DNA of 64,000 nucleotides from Pseudomonadota bacterium (GTDB taxonomy: Bacteria; Pseudomonadota; Gammaproteobacteria; Ga0077536), in contig JADJYF010000008.1 in assembly GCA_016719885.1 (NCBI GenBank), positions 1 through 64,000 on the forward strand, in the 5' to 3' direction. The notes under the pieces were generated by a model. The model was not told the DNA's origin and ran no database searches. It saw only the letters and a list, made by a program, of their open reading frames with translations. The translations under genes and the position numbers were made by a program. This document shows, in pieces, positions 46,070-57,325 of the stretch (position 1 is its first letter; each line of letters starts with the position of its first letter).

Positions 46070-47473
46070 ATGGCTGAACTCGATCACGACCTCGCGCGGG
46101 TCTTAACGCGCGTCATGCCCGAATTCGTTTCCCTGGAACGCTGCGCGCGACTGTCGGGCGGCGCCAGCCAGGAAACCTATGCGGTCGACATCCTCACCCG
46201 CGACGGTCCGCGACGGCTGGCGCTGCGGCGCGCGCCCGGCGGCGAAATCGATGCCCGCGATTACGGCGGCCCGGGGCTCGCCATCGAGGCGCGGCTGATG
46301 ACCCTGGCGCGCGACGCCGGTGTGCCGGCGCCCGAGATCGTGCACGTGCTGGACAGCGGCGACGGTCTCGGCGACGGCTTCGTGATGGAGTGGCTGGAAG
46401 GCGAGACGCTGGGCGCGCGCATCGTCAAGGCGCAGGAATTCGCCGAGGTGCGCCAAGGCCTGGCTTACCAGTGCGGCGAGATCCTCGCGCGCATCCATGC
46501 CATCGACGTCGAGGCCCATGGCCTCACCGAACATCTCGAACGCCTCACTCCCGCCGCCTTTGTCGAACGCCAATGGCAGTACTATCGCAAGCTCGGCACA
46601 CCGCAGCCGATGATCGATTTCACCGCGCGTTGGCTGCTCGAACACCTGCCGCCGGCACGGCCCCTGACCCTGGTGCACAACGATTTCCGTAACGGCAATC
46701 TGATGATTTCGCCGAGCGCCGGCGTGGTCGGCGTGCTGGATTGGGAAGTCGCCCACATCGGCGACCCGATGCGCGACCTCGGCTGGATATGCACCAATTC
46801 CTGGCGCTTCGGCCAAAGCCAGTGGCCGGTCGGCGGCTTCGGCCGGCGCGAAGACTTGTTTGCCGGTTACCAGGCCGTCAGCGGCCAGCCGGTCGACGCC
46901 GAACACGTGCGCTTCTGGGAAGTGTTCGGCTCGTTCTGGTGGGCGGTCGGCGCCCTCATCATGGGCGACCACTACCGCCATGGCGCGGATCGCAGTGTCG
47001 AGCGCCCGGCCATCGGTCGCCGCAGTTCGGAATGCCAGGTCGATTGCGTCAATCTCATCATGCCGGGCAAGGTCGAGCTGCCGGCGGCAGCGCCCTTCAG
47101 CGGCGACGAACTACCGCGCAACGATGAACTGCTGGTGAGCGTGCGCGACTTCCTGCGCGACGACGTGATGGCCGCGACCTCGGGGCGCACGCATTTCATG
47201 GCGCGCGTGGCGGCCAATTCCCTCGACATCCTGTTGCGCGACCTGCAGCTCGGCCCGGCCCTGCGCGCCATCGAGCAGCGCGGCCTGACGGCGGTGCTCG
47301 GCCACGACGGCGAACGCGAAGCGCTGCGCTGGGAACTGGTCGAAAAGCTGCGCGATGGCTCCATGCCGCTGTCGCAACCGGGACTCGAAGCCCATCTGCG
47401 CGCGACGGCGGTCGGCGAATTGGCCATCGATCAGCCGGTGTACTCGGGCTTCAAGCAGGCCATGAGCTACTGA
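46070..47473 (+). CDS. APH-family phosphotransferase fused to DUF6285
   Basis: The 467-residue product has an aminoglycoside-phosphotransferase-like kinase fold (1-~330): SGGASQETYAVDI at the nucleotide loop, TLVHNDFRNGNLMI with catalytic Asp and VLDWEVAHIGDPMRDLGW with the metal-binding Asp. The C-terminal ~120 residues (DELLVSVRDFLRDDVM, AANSLDILLRDLQLG, REALRWELVEKLRDG) match DUF6285. In such genomes these genes usually lie near acyl-CoA dehydrogenases and acyl-CoA ligases, so a role in catabolism of acyl compounds is likelier than drug resistance. The next gene is an acyl-CoA ligase, on the opposite strand. Confidence 0.87.
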   Translation: MAELDHDLARVLTRVMPEFVSLERCARLSGGASQETYAVDILTRDGPRRLALRRAPGGEIDARDYGGPGLAIEARLMTLARDAGVPAPEIVHVLDSGDGLGDGFVMEWLEGETLGARIVKAQEFAEVRQGLAYQCGEILARIHAIDVEAHGLTEHLERLTPAAFVERQWQYYRKLGTPQPMIDFTARWLLEHLPPARPLTLVHNDFRNGNLMISPSAGVVGVLDWEVAHIGDPMRDLGWICTNSWRFGQSQWPVGGFGRREDLFAGYQAVSGQPVDAEHVRFWEVFGSFWWAVGALIMGDHYRHGADRSVERPAIGRRSSECQVDCVNLIMPGKVELPAAAPFSGDELPRNDELLVSVRDFLRDDVMAATSGRTHFMARVAANSLDILLRDLQLGPALRAIEQRGLTAVLGHDGEREALRWELVEKLRDGSMPLSQPGLEAHLRATAVGELAIDQPVYSGFKQAMSY

Positions 47474-47488
47474 TGCGGTTCTTCCCTG

Positions 47489-47640
47489 TGGGTCAGGCTT
47501 CAGCCTGGCACGTGGCTTCCTGAGTGTCGGCCCGAAAAGGTGCGCTCCCCATGGGTCAGGCTTCAGCCTGACAAGGGTGCGCCCCCCCGTGGGTCAGGCT
47601 TCAGCCTGACATTCGAGTGTGCGAATGAATTCGCACCTAC
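47489..47640. repeat. Cluster of REP-like palindromes (two related families)
   Basis: Three copies of a (G)GTCAGGCTTCAGCCTG(A/G) unit start at 47489, 47552 and 47590, followed by one GTGCGAATGAATTCGCAC-type arm ending CACCTAC at 47640, the family of 23108 and 39701. Both families have an 8-bp arm, a two-base centre and an 8-bp arm behind a GT(A/G)GGT head. They fill the space between two convergent genes and make it non-coding. Confidence 0.8.
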
Positions 47641-47650
47641 GGAAATGCGC

Positions 47651-49222
47651 TCACGCGATCTGTTTTCCGACCGCCTGCCAATAGGGCTCGCGTAATTCGC
47701 GCTTCAACAGCTTGCCGATGGTGCTGCGCGGCAGCTCATCGCGGAACTCGACACCCGACAAGCGTTGCAGCTTGCCGAGACGCTCGTTCGCCCACGCTTG
47801 CACTTCTTCCGCACTCACGTTCGCCGCGGGGTCGCGCACCACCAGCGCCAGCGGCGTCTCACCCCATTGCTCACTCGGAATGCCGATGACTCCACAATCA
47901 CGCACCGCCGGATGCTGCTGCAGCACCGCCTCGAGATCCGAGGCGTAGATGTTGAAGCCGCCGGAAATGATCATGTCCTTCATGCGGTCCAGCAGCACCA
48001 CGAACCCATCCTCGTCCATGCGGCCCAGGTCGCCGCTGCGTTGCCATACGCGGCCCTCGGCATCGGTCCAGCGTGAACGCGCGGTTTCCACCGGCTTGTT
48101 GTAATAGCCGTCCATCATGAACGGCGACCAGCCGATGAGTTCGCCCACTTCACCGCGCGGCACTTCGCGCATGTTGTCGTCGACGATACGGAACATCGAG
48201 CCCGGCAGCGGCGTGCCGACGGTGTGCAGCTTGTGCGGGAACTCGTGGGCATGCAGCACGCAGCCGACGCCGCCCTCGGTCATGCCGTAGATCTCGGTCA
48301 TGTTGCCGGGCCACTTGTCGATGAGCCAGCGCTTGAGATCGGCCGACAAGGGCGCCGAGGTCGAGAACTTCCAGATGAAGGACGACAGGTCGTAGTCGTC
48401 GAAAGCGGCGAACTCGCGCAGGCGTCGGTATTGCACCGGCACCTGCATGGTGTGGGTGGCGCGTTCCTTGTGCGCCTGCTCGAGGTAGGTCCTGGTATCG
48501 GACTTGGCGAGCAGGATCACGGTGCCGCCCCAGGCCACGGTCGGCAGCAAGGCGAACTGCGTGGTGTTGGAATAGAGCGGCGTCGAGATGATCATGCGCG
48601 TCGAAGTGCTGAACAGGTAACCGGCGCGCGCCGCCCAGTAGGAGGTGCGCGACTGGTGATTCTGCAATATGCCCTTGGGCACGCCGGTGGTGCCCGACGA
48701 GTAGATGAGATAGAACGGGTCACGCGCATCGATTTCGACGTCTGGCGCGTCGACCGCGTGCGCGTCGCGCCAGGCATCGAAGCCCTGCCAACCGGCCTGC
48801 CGTCCATCGAAGGCGATGCAATGGCCATCGTCCAACAATGCATTGCCGGCGCGCGCACCATCGGCCAGCGCCAGCAGCGATGCCGAGGCGAACAACAGCT
48901 TCGCGCCGCAGTCTTCCAGCATCAGGCGCAGCGCGCCGACGTCGGCCATGCCCGACAAGGGCACCGCGCAGGCGCCGGCCTTCAAGATGCCGAACAAGGT
49001 GACGAAATAGGCCGGTGAGTTGTGCGCGAGGATGGCGACCATTTCGCGACGCGCGACGCCGCTGGCGATGATGCCGTTCGCCACTTGGTTGACGGCGCGC
49101 TCGAAATCGCGCCACGACATGCGCTGGTCTTCGAACACCAGCGCCTCGGCATCGGGGCGTTGACGGGCGTGGAACGCTAGCAGCGCCGAGATCGGCGCGT
49201 TGGCATCAAACTGCGTAAGCAT
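47651..49222 (-). CDS. Acyl-CoA ligase (AMP-binding enzyme)
   Basis: The 523-residue product activates an acyl substrate to acyl-CoA via acyl-AMP. It has the P-loop-like FYLIYSSGTTGVPKGIL, the motif YGMTEGGVGC, GDLGRMDEDGFVVLLDRMKDMI with the adenylate-binding Asp/Arg, and the late PRSTIGKLLKRELR with catalytic Lys. The exact substrate (fatty, aromatic or steroid-chain acid) is not given by sequence. Start ATG 49222 is the best match to the family opening (MLTQFDANAPISALLAF). Confidence 0.92.
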   Translation of the reverse strand: MLTQFDANAPISALLAFHARQRPDAEALVFEDQRMSWRDFERAVNQVANGIIASGVARREMVAILAHNSPAYFVTLFGILKAGACAVPLSGMADVGALRLMLEDCGAKLLFASASLLALADGARAGNALLDDGHCIAFDGRQAGWQGFDAWRDAHAVDAPDVEIDARDPFYLIYSSGTTGVPKGILQNHQSRTSYWAARAGYLFSTSTRMIISTPLYSNTTQFALLPTVAWGGTVILLAKSDTRTYLEQAHKERATHTMQVPVQYRRLREFAAFDDYDLSSFIWKFSTSAPLSADLKRWLIDKWPGNMTEIYGMTEGGVGCVLHAHEFPHKLHTVGTPLPGSMFRIVDDNMREVPRGEVGELIGWSPFMMDGYYNKPVETARSRWTDAEGRVWQRSGDLGRMDEDGFVVLLDRMKDMIISGGFNIYASDLEAVLQQHPAVRDCGVIGIPSEQWGETPLALVVRDPAANVSAEEVQAWANERLGKLQRLSGVEFRDELPRSTIGKLLKRELREPYWQAVGKQIA

Positions 49223-49250
49223 GAAACAACTCCATTGAAAGTCGGCGCGC

Positions 49251-51350
49251 TCAGCGCGGCGGTCGCACCGTGAAATACACGCTGTCGAGCACGCCTTGCG
49301 CATCGCGCAGTTCGAGTTGGTGATAGCCCGGCACCGGCGCCCAGCTCAGCGCGGCGTCGGCGGCGCCCAGCAGCGCGCCATCGAGCACGAAGTGCGCGGC
49401 GGCATTGGCGCCGCGGCTGCTCACCGTCACCTGCTGGCGTTGCGGGGGAATGTCGGGATCGAGCGCGATCACCACGCCATTGGCCGGCGTCGCGATGCGC
49501 GGCGCACGCGCGGCGGGCGGCGCCAGCACCACTTCGCGCATCTCGGTGCCGGTCATGAACCATTCCTGGCGTGGCTGTTCGATGGCCGGTGAAAACGAGA
49601 CGGAAGTGGCGACCACGCCGGGTGGTGGCGTTGGCGCGGCCGGCGTCGCGCCCTCATGCAGCGCCATCATGATGGCGGCCCAGGCCGGCGCGGCGCCGCT
49701 CACGCCCGACACGTCGTGCATCGCGTCGCCTTCGAAATTGCCCACCCATACCGCCACCGTGTAGCGCGTGCTGTAGCCCACGCACCAGTTGTCGCGCATG
49801 TCCTTGCTGGTGCCGGTCTTGACGGCCGTCCAGAACGGCAGCGCCAGCGTGCTGTCGAGGCCGAAGGTCAGCGCGCGCGCGGCCGGGTCGGCCAACACGT
49901 CACCGATGAGGAAGGCCGCAGCGGCATCCATCACGCGCCGGGCCGGCGCCGGCGCCACGTCGGCGCGCACATGGATGGCGTTCATGGTGCCGCCGTTGGC
50001 GAGCGTGCGATAGGCATTGGCCTGCTCGAGCAGCGTCACTTCGGCCGAACCCAAGGCCAGCGAATAGCCGTAGTACTCGCCGTCCTCGCGGATGCCGTCG
50101 TAGCCGAAGTCGAACAGGCGCGTGCGCAGCGCTTCGACGCCGGTCAGCACCAGGGTACGCACCGCCGGTACGTTGAGGGAACTGGCCAAGGCGGTGCGCA
50201 CGCTCACCACGCCCTTGAAATCGCGATCGTAGTTTTGCGGGATATAAAGTCCGCTGGCGGTCTCGAGATTGATGGGACTGTCTTCCAGCAGCGAGGCCGG
50301 CGTGAGATAGCGATTCTCGAATGCCAGGCCGTAGAGGAACGGTTTCAAGGTCGAGCCGGCTTGGCGCGGTGCGAGCACTCCGTCCACCGCCGGCGCCGTG
50401 GAGGCTGCGCCGGCCGCGCCCACCCACGCCAGCACCGCGCCGGTGGCGTTGTCCAGCACCACCGCCGCCGCGTCACGCACGTTGCGCGCGTCGAGACGCC
50501 GCAGCTGTTCGGCGAGGATCGCGTCGACGCGCGTTTGCAAGCGCGCATCGAGCGTGGTGGTGACGCGCTCGCCACTGGCCTGCAGCAGGCGACGCGCGAG
50601 ATGCGGGGCGGCGTGCGCCTCCTTGGGTGGCGCGGCGCTGGTTGTCAGGTGCTGCGCGGCCAGTGCGCGCACATGGGCGCAATCGTGCGGGAGTGCATGC
50701 ACGCGCGCCAAGGCACAGGCGCGGCGCGCCACGCTCGCGGCCGGCAGGTTGGGCGTCGAGACCAAGGTCGCGAGCAACAAGGCTTCATCGGCGGTCAGGC
50801 CCGAGGCGTCCTTGCCGAACAGCCCGGCACTGGCCGCCGCCAGGCCGCGCATCTCGCCGCGATAACTGACGAGATTGACATAGGCTTCGAGGATCTGGTC
50901 CTTGCGCCAGCGGGCGTCCAGTGACAGCGCGGCGCGCATCTGCCGCCACTTGTCGGCCACGCCGCGGCGGCCGCGCGGCGCGCCGTCGGCGGCATCGATG
51001 AGACCGGTGAGTTGCATGGTCAGCGTGCTCGCGCCACGCTTGCGCGTGCTGCCGAGGTTTTGCCACAGCGCGGCGGCGAGCGCGCGCCAGTCCACGCCGT
51101 GGTGACGTTCGAAGCCTTGATCCTCGATGGCGAGCAAGGCGCGCTTGAAGGCGGGCGAGATTTCGTCCAGCGTCACCCACGGCAAACGCAGCCCGTGGAA
51201 ATCGACGCGCCGTGCCTCGAGCAACGTGCCGTCGCGCGCCAGGAGATAGGCGTAGGACGGCTGCCAGGCGTCACGCACCTGCTTGAAACTCTGCGCGCAC
51301 AGCGGTGCGCTGAGCGCGCACAGCAGCGCCGCTGCCCACACGCGCCTCAC
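49251..51350 (-). CDS. pbpC: Penicillin-binding protein 1C
   Basis: PBP1C is a bifunctional glycosyltransferase-transpeptidase working on peptidoglycan. The 699-residue protein has a short N-terminal membrane/signal helix, the transglycosylase motifs LAIEDQGFERHHGVDW and GASTLTMQL, the transpeptidase triad GSTLKPFLYG (SxxK), SSLN (SxN) and KTGTSKDMRD (KTG), and a C-terminal beta domain (about 590-699) typical of PBP1C. It overlaps the alpha-2-macroglobulin gene by 4 bases downstream of it, the conserved pairing in which A2M is thought to guard periplasm after wall damage. Confidence 0.95.
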   Translation of the reverse strand: MRRVWAAALLCALSAPLCAQSFKQVRDAWQPSYAYLLARDGTLLEARRVDFHGLRLPWVTLDEISPAFKRALLAIEDQGFERHHGVDWRALAAALWQNLGSTRKRGASTLTMQLTGLIDAADGAPRGRRGVADKWRQMRAALSLDARWRKDQILEAYVNLVSYRGEMRGLAAASAGLFGKDASGLTADEALLLATLVSTPNLPAASVARRACALARVHALPHDCAHVRALAAQHLTTSAAPPKEAHAAPHLARRLLQASGERVTTTLDARLQTRVDAILAEQLRRLDARNVRDAAAVVLDNATGAVLAWVGAAGAASTAPAVDGVLAPRQAGSTLKPFLYGLAFENRYLTPASLLEDSPINLETASGLYIPQNYDRDFKGVVSVRTALASSLNVPAVRTLVLTGVEALRTRLFDFGYDGIREDGEYYGYSLALGSAEVTLLEQANAYRTLANGGTMNAIHVRADVAPAPARRVMDAAAAFLIGDVLADPAARALTFGLDSTLALPFWTAVKTGTSKDMRDNWCVGYSTRYTVAVWVGNFEGDAMHDVSGVSGAAPAWAAIMMALHEGATPAAPTPPPGVVATSVSFSPAIEQPRQEWFMTGTEMREVVLAPPAARAPRIATPANGVVIALDPDIPPQRQQVTVSSRGANAAAHFVLDGALLGAADAALSWAPVPGYHQLELRDAQGVLDSVYFTVRPPR

Positions 51351-54300
51351 GGCGCCGCCACCTCCAGCGGGGCGTTCGGCAGTTCACCGAACATCTCCGG
51401 TGCGTACATCGCCTCGACACGCGTGGCGGGCAACACGAAGCGGCCGGGATTGTTGAGTCGCACGGTGTATTCGACCGTGAAGCGGCCCTTGGGCACGAAG
51501 CTGTAGTAGGCGCGGAAGGCGTCGAAGCGGCGCTCTTCGAAGGCCGGCTGCACCCAGCCTTCACGCTTTTCGCCCTGGGCGACGAGCGCCGCGTCACGCC
51601 CGAGGCCGGTGCCGAGCACGCTGGCGCCGGCCGGGATCGGATCGTCCACCACCACCCAGCCGCTGTCGCTTTGCGCGTCGATGCTGAGTGACACCCGCGC
51701 CACGTCGCCGCGCGTCCACACGCCGGCGGTCTTCTGTTCCACCGGCCGCACTTCACGCGTGATGGTATAGCCGGTGAACAAGGGCGCGGTGAGCGGCAGC
51801 GCGGCGCGGCTCGCGATCATCGCCCACGGTTTGCCGCCGCCACGATGGGCGACTTCGACCTTGGTGGGCGTGTCACGCCAGGGCAATTCCATGCTGCTCT
51901 TGTCCTTGTACTGCGCCCAGCTCACGGCCGTGCGTTCGCCACCGAAGGCGAGCTCGGTCTCGCCATCGACCGGCGTGCCCTCGAAGGCGGCGCTGAATTT
52001 CTCCATCGCCAGCACGCCCCAGGCGTTGGCGGTGGTGGTGTTCCAATGGCCATGATCGAGACGCGCGAGCGCGCCGCGCACCATGCGCGGCATGTCCTCG
52101 CGCCACGCGCCGTCGGCCAGGAAAGCGAGGATCACGCGCGTGGCATTGACGTCGCCCGAGATCATGAGCCACCACAGCGCGTCTTCACGCTCGGTGGCAA
52201 AGCCCATCACCGTGCCCTGGAAGTTGAGACGCCCACGCACCAGCTGTGCGGCATGGGCGAGCTTGCCAGCGCCGTCTTCGATGTCCGGCACGCGTCGCAG
52301 GATGTCCACCCAGTCGATGAGGCCCGAGGTCGGCCACAACTCGGGCTCGATGGCGATGCTGCCGAGCATCGCGGCGTCGGCCTGGCCGTTACGCGCCAAT
52401 GCGCTTATCGCCGCCAGTTTGCGCAGGGCCAGATCGGTGGTCGGCAACACCGAGTCGCGCACGACTTCGCCAGCCACGAAACGACGCAGCGCGTTGTGCA
52501 TAGCCTTCAGGCTCGCTTCCGGTACCTGCCAGCCCGCTTCGTGGGCAATGGCGATGATGTAGCTGGTGAGGGTGTCGCTGCCTTGCAGCCAGTCGCTCGG
52601 GAAGTAGCGCGCGAGTCCATCGCTGTCGAGGTAATCGGGCAAGCGCGCCATGACGTCATTGAACAAGCTCTCATCGCGTAACGCGATGGCGCGCGACAGG
52701 CTTTGCTCGAGACAGATGTAGGGATAGTCGCCCATGTACTCGGCGACGCCGTCGAGACCATCGCCGAGATGCGCACGCAGCGCGACCTCGATGCCACCGC
52801 GCCCGGCGATGGCGCCCGCCGGCCGCGCCGCCTCGAGGCTGAAAGGCTTGTCGAGCTGGGTGAGCGTGGCCTGGTAGACGCGCACCGGGTAGGCGGGTAC
52901 CACCTGCTGACTGAGCTTGACGCGATCACTGGCCTTGCCGCCGCCCTGCTCGCTCACCGCCACCTGCCATTGCAAGGCCCGCGTATCGATGGGCGCGGTG
53001 TGTTGCCACGCGACCTCCTGGCTGGCGCCGGCGGCGAGCGTGAGGGATTTCGTTTCGAGCGCGAGCGGCGCCTGGCCGTCGGCCGTGACGCTCGCCTCGG
53101 CCTCGACCGTCATGGCATGGTCGCTGGTATTGCGCAGCGTGAACGTCGCCGCGTATTGGTCGGTCTCGCGCACCAGCGGTGCGAGGCCGGACATCAGCAT
53201 GAGATCCTGGCTGGTGCGAATGCTGACCGCGCCGGTGCCGAATCGCTCGAGGCCGTCGTGCGCGACGGCGACGATGCGAAACGCGCTCAATGAATCGTTG
53301 AGCGGAATGTCGACGCCGGCATGGCCTTGCGCATCGAGCTTCACGCTGCCCTGCCATGCCAGCAGGGTGTCGAAGCGCTCGCGCGCGGCGGCGCCGCGCC
53401 CGCCACCGCCGCCGTGCGGCACGGCCTTGCGCCCGTAATGGCGCTTGCCCACCACCTGCATCTGCGCGGTCGAGGTCCACACTTCGAGCGCGCGCTCACC
53501 CATCATGCGCTTCAAGAGATCCCAACTCTCGTTCGGCGCCAGTTCGAGCAGCCCCTCGTCGACCGCCGCCAGCGCCACTTCCGCGCCGGGCGCGAGCGCG
53601 CTGCCATCGGCGCGTTTGACGGTGATGTCGACGTGCGCCGTGTCACGCACCTTGTAGACGGTGTGCGCGGCTTTGACGTCGACTTCCAAGCGGTGCGGCT
53701 TCCAACCGACATTGATGCGCGCGAGGCCAAGCCGGTAGGCGGGCTTGCCGAGATCGACCAGCGCCGTCGGCAGCGCGCCGTCCACCGCCCACGGCAGTTT
53801 GAAATAGCGCACCACGCTGCCGAGCGCGGCCTGCAGCCAGCTCACGCGCCCGCGCACCGCCAGCACCGACACGTAGACGTTCGGCGAGTAGTTGCCCTTG
53901 ATCGGGACATCGATGAGTGGTTCGTGGCCATCGAGCTCGGTGACGAAGCTATCGAGCACGCCTTCCCTTTCGACCGACACCAGCGCGGTGGCGTGACGGA
54001 ACGGCATGCGCACCTGGAAGCGCGCGGTGTCGCCGGCCTGGTATTCCTTCTGCTCGGGCAAGAGATCGATGCGGTCGGCGTTGCCGGGCTTGAACCACCA
54101 GTCGTCCTCTCCCGCCACCCACGCGGTGGTGCTGGCCACCGCCTGGTTGCCGGCGCCATCGTCGGCCGCCGCGCTCAACACCAGTTCACCGCTCGCCGCC
54201 GGCGCCAACTCGCAGGACAACTCACCATGCCTGTCGGTGCGGCCCTCGCAATGGGCGGCGATGGCCTTGACGCGGGTGGTGGTCTCGTAGGCATAGAAAC

Positions 54301-57224
54301 CGCCGATGAGTCGCTTGCGATAGGACGAGCGCTCGCGTTGAAAGAGCTTCACGTCGACGCGCTTGTCGACCACCGGCCGGCCCTCGAGATCGAGTGCCGC
54401 GACATGGAAACGCAGCTTGTCGCGCGTGCCGGCCCAGCCTTCCACCTTGATACCGAGCGCGATGGCGGCCGGCCACAGCGGCACGCGCGTGGAGGTGGCG
54501 AGCCGCTCGCCATTGGCGTCCTGGTATTCGAGTTCCGCCACCAGGTTGCGCGCCCCGTTCGCCGTCGCCAGCGCCGGCACCGTCACGCGCGCGCTGCCGT
54601 GCTCGTCGAGCGTGATGTCCTGCACCGCCACGGCCTGCGCGGCCGTGCCGCTGTCCTGGCCGCGGTAGGCGCCGAACTGGCGCAGGTAATAGGCGAAGGG
54701 ATCGCCCTCCTCTTCGTCTTCATTGCTCACGCCTTCCTTGACAGCGGCGCCGCCGAAAGTGAAGTCGCCGTAATGCTTGAAGGCCACCGCGCGCGGCTCG
54801 AGCTGGGTACGCAGCTTGACCTTGGCCTGGGCGGCGCCGCCGCCCGACAGGTAGCCGACATAGATATCGAGCGGCAGCGTCGGCGGATTGACCTGCGGCG
54901 TGGTCGGCGCCTGCACCAGCGCGCGCATCGACGGCACGCGGAATTGCTCGACACGGAACTTGCCGGTGGTGGCGCTCCATTGCTCGCGGTCCTCGAGCTT
55001 GGTGAGGAGTCGAACCTGGTACTCGCCGAGCTTGGCGTCGGGCGGGATGATCCAGTTCGTCAGCGCCACGCCATGCTCATCGAAGGTCACCGGCAGTGCA
55101 TAGCGTTGATCGCTGCCGAGGTGCACCACGCTCGCTTCGATATTGGCGCGCGCCTGCGCCGGCACCGCGAAACCCGTGCCGCGGTGTTCGCGCAGGAAGT
55201 GCTTCATCGACACCGTTTCGCCGGCGCGGAACAAGCTGCGGTCGAGTACGCTGTGGGCCAGCGTCGCATCGCCGCCATAGCCCACCGGCATGCTGAAGTC
55301 GGCCGGCGCGATGCCGTCGTGCCACTGCGACAGCGCGAAGCTCATGTCCTCGCCGACACGCGCCGTCACCATCAGCGGCGCCGGCGTCCACGATTCGCAA
55401 TAGCTGTTGCCATGGGGATTGCCGAGCGAGATGTCGACATGGGCAAGGCCATCGGCGCCGGTGCTGCCCGACCAGCGCTTTTCGCCCGTGCAGTAATCGG
55501 CGATTTCGACCGCCGCGCCGGCCACCGGCTGGCCATCGTCGAGTCGCGTGACCCACACCAGCGAGGTTTCGCGCCCCCATTGAAAATGCACGGCGAGATC
55601 GGTGACGAGGGCGGCGGTGGCGACATGGCGCGGCTCACGGCGGCCGAGCAAGGCCGCGCCGAGCTCGGTGCTATCGAGTTCCACCACGTAGAAGCCGGGC
55701 TTGCCCAACGGTATGCCGATGACCTGGAAACTGTGGTCGCCCTGCGGATTGGGCAGCGTGTAGGCCTTGGTCGGGTCGTTGGCGCCGAACACCGAGCGGC
55801 TGCCGGTCGTTTCATGCCAGCTCGACTTGCCCTGCTCGTCGACCTGCCATTCACCGCTCGGCGCCATGGCCTGCTCGACGCGGCGCAGCCACGCACCGAT
55901 GGCCGCGGCATCGTTGACCGCCAGCGCATGCGCGACGCTGCCGGGCAGCGGCCCGATGCGCCTACCCGGCAAGGCGGTCTCGAGTTTGCGCAAGGTCACC
56001 GGCAGCACGCCGCCGGCGCGCTTCGAGAATGCCGAACTCGGCGCCGAACTTGGCGAGCGGCGGGTAGCCATCGAGTTTCACATCCAGCGGAAAGCGCTTG
56101 GCGTTGTCCGGTACGCGGCCGGCATCGTCCTTGAAGTCCGCAGGCAGCGTGACCTTGAGCGCACCGTGTTCGTTGAACGGTGGCGCGAAACTCAAGCCTT
56201 CCACCGTCACGCTGCCAGCGGGCGGCGCCAGCGGCGCGTGGCGCTTGCCGCCTTCGTCGACCACCGTCACTTGCAGCGCCGTCGCCACCGGCACCGGCGC
56301 CGAGAAATTCACGCTGAGCGGCAACAACGGCAGGCAGGCCGCGCGCGGATTGACCCGTTCGCATTCGACGCGAACATTGAACGCCGGGCGGGTGTGGAAG
56401 GCGAGGCTCTGATCCTGCACGGTGGCGATGCCGTGCTCGGTGGCGATGCCCGCGCCCCACACCAGTTGTACGTCGCTGTCGGGCGGCAGCTCGCGCTGAC
56501 ACCGCACCACCAGCAAGTGCTGTTCGGCGCGTTCCAGATCCTCGCTTTTGACTTTCTCTATGCTCTCGCGGCCGGACTTCCACAGGATGGAAAAATACTG
56601 GTAGCCGAGCGCGCGACGTTGCGCGAGCACCGCGCTGCGCCTGTCGCCGTCCAGGATCTCGAGCGGCACCTTCTCGGCGATGTTGGCGATGGCGCAACTC
56701 GCATGGGCCGCGACGCTCGCCGCGTCGGCCGGCGCATCGAGCGCGAGGATGAAGATCTGATCGCTGTCGATGTTCTCGTCACCCTGGTAGGGCATGGACT
56801 TGCGGATGGCCGGCCCGCCAGTGTCGAACGCATACACCGGGTGTTCGGTGAAGGCTTCGCCCTGGAGGTCGCGCAGCCCTTCCTTGAGCGTGAAATGGCA
56901 GACACGGCCGGCCGGCAGCTCGGCCTCGAAGTCATAGACCCAGTTGCGCGCGTCGGCCCAGCGTCCGCGTCCGGGCGCGGCGCAATCGACAGCGAAGGGC
57001 GCGGCCACGCGCGGATCGCCGAACGCCACCATCGGCGTCGTGAAGCGTACGCTGACCTGGCGCACGTCTTTCATCGAACCTTGCGGCGAGAACATCTCGA
57101 TACCGGGTGTGGCCAGCACAGCGGTGCCATGCACCAACGCGCAACAGGCCCACCACCACAGACTCCAGCAGGACAGGGCACGGCGGCGCACACGGCGCAT
57201 GGCTGTCTGCCTCATCGTGTTCAT
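51347..57224 (-). CDS. yfhM: Bacterial alpha-2-macroglobulin (YfhM-like), one frameshift
   Basis: About 1,950 residues if the frame is restored: frame A from ATG 57224 (or 57215) to about 56025, frame B from there to 51347. The first part has a signal sequence (WWWACCALVHGTAVLA) and macroglobulin beta domains; the join lies at FGAEFGILE then KRAGGVLPVTLRKLE, a typical YfhM segment. Frame B has further macroglobulin domains, the bait region and the thioester motif GDYPYICLEQSLSRA (CLEQ), which traps proteases covalently. It is coupled to pbpC, as in E. coli and Pseudomonas. One indel in the GAAGCGC region explains the break; sequence error cannot be excluded. The ribosome site AGGAGG is 2 bases from ATG 57224 and 11 from 57215, so the exact start is open. 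Confidence 0.88.
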
Positions 57225-57325
57225 TCCCTCCTGGTTCCGTCGCGCGCTGGACGCGCATTGTCGCTGTGGCCTGCTGCCGCTATCGTACACGCACCGCCGG
57301 GGGGCGCAGCACGGGGAGCGAGGAG

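Noticed and set aside
46070..47473. Aminoglycoside resistance gene
   Set aside because: The kinase belongs to the DUF6285-fused group found with acyl-CoA genes, not to known resistance enzymes.
47489..47640. Short CRISPR array
   Set aside because: Only three units at uneven spacing, palindromic throughout and related to dispersed REP elements; no cas genes nearby.
53321..56134. 937-codon plus-strand frame
   Set aside because: It is antisense to the alpha-2-macroglobulin gene, has His/Arg/Gln-rich shadow composition and no domain; high GC makes such frames common.
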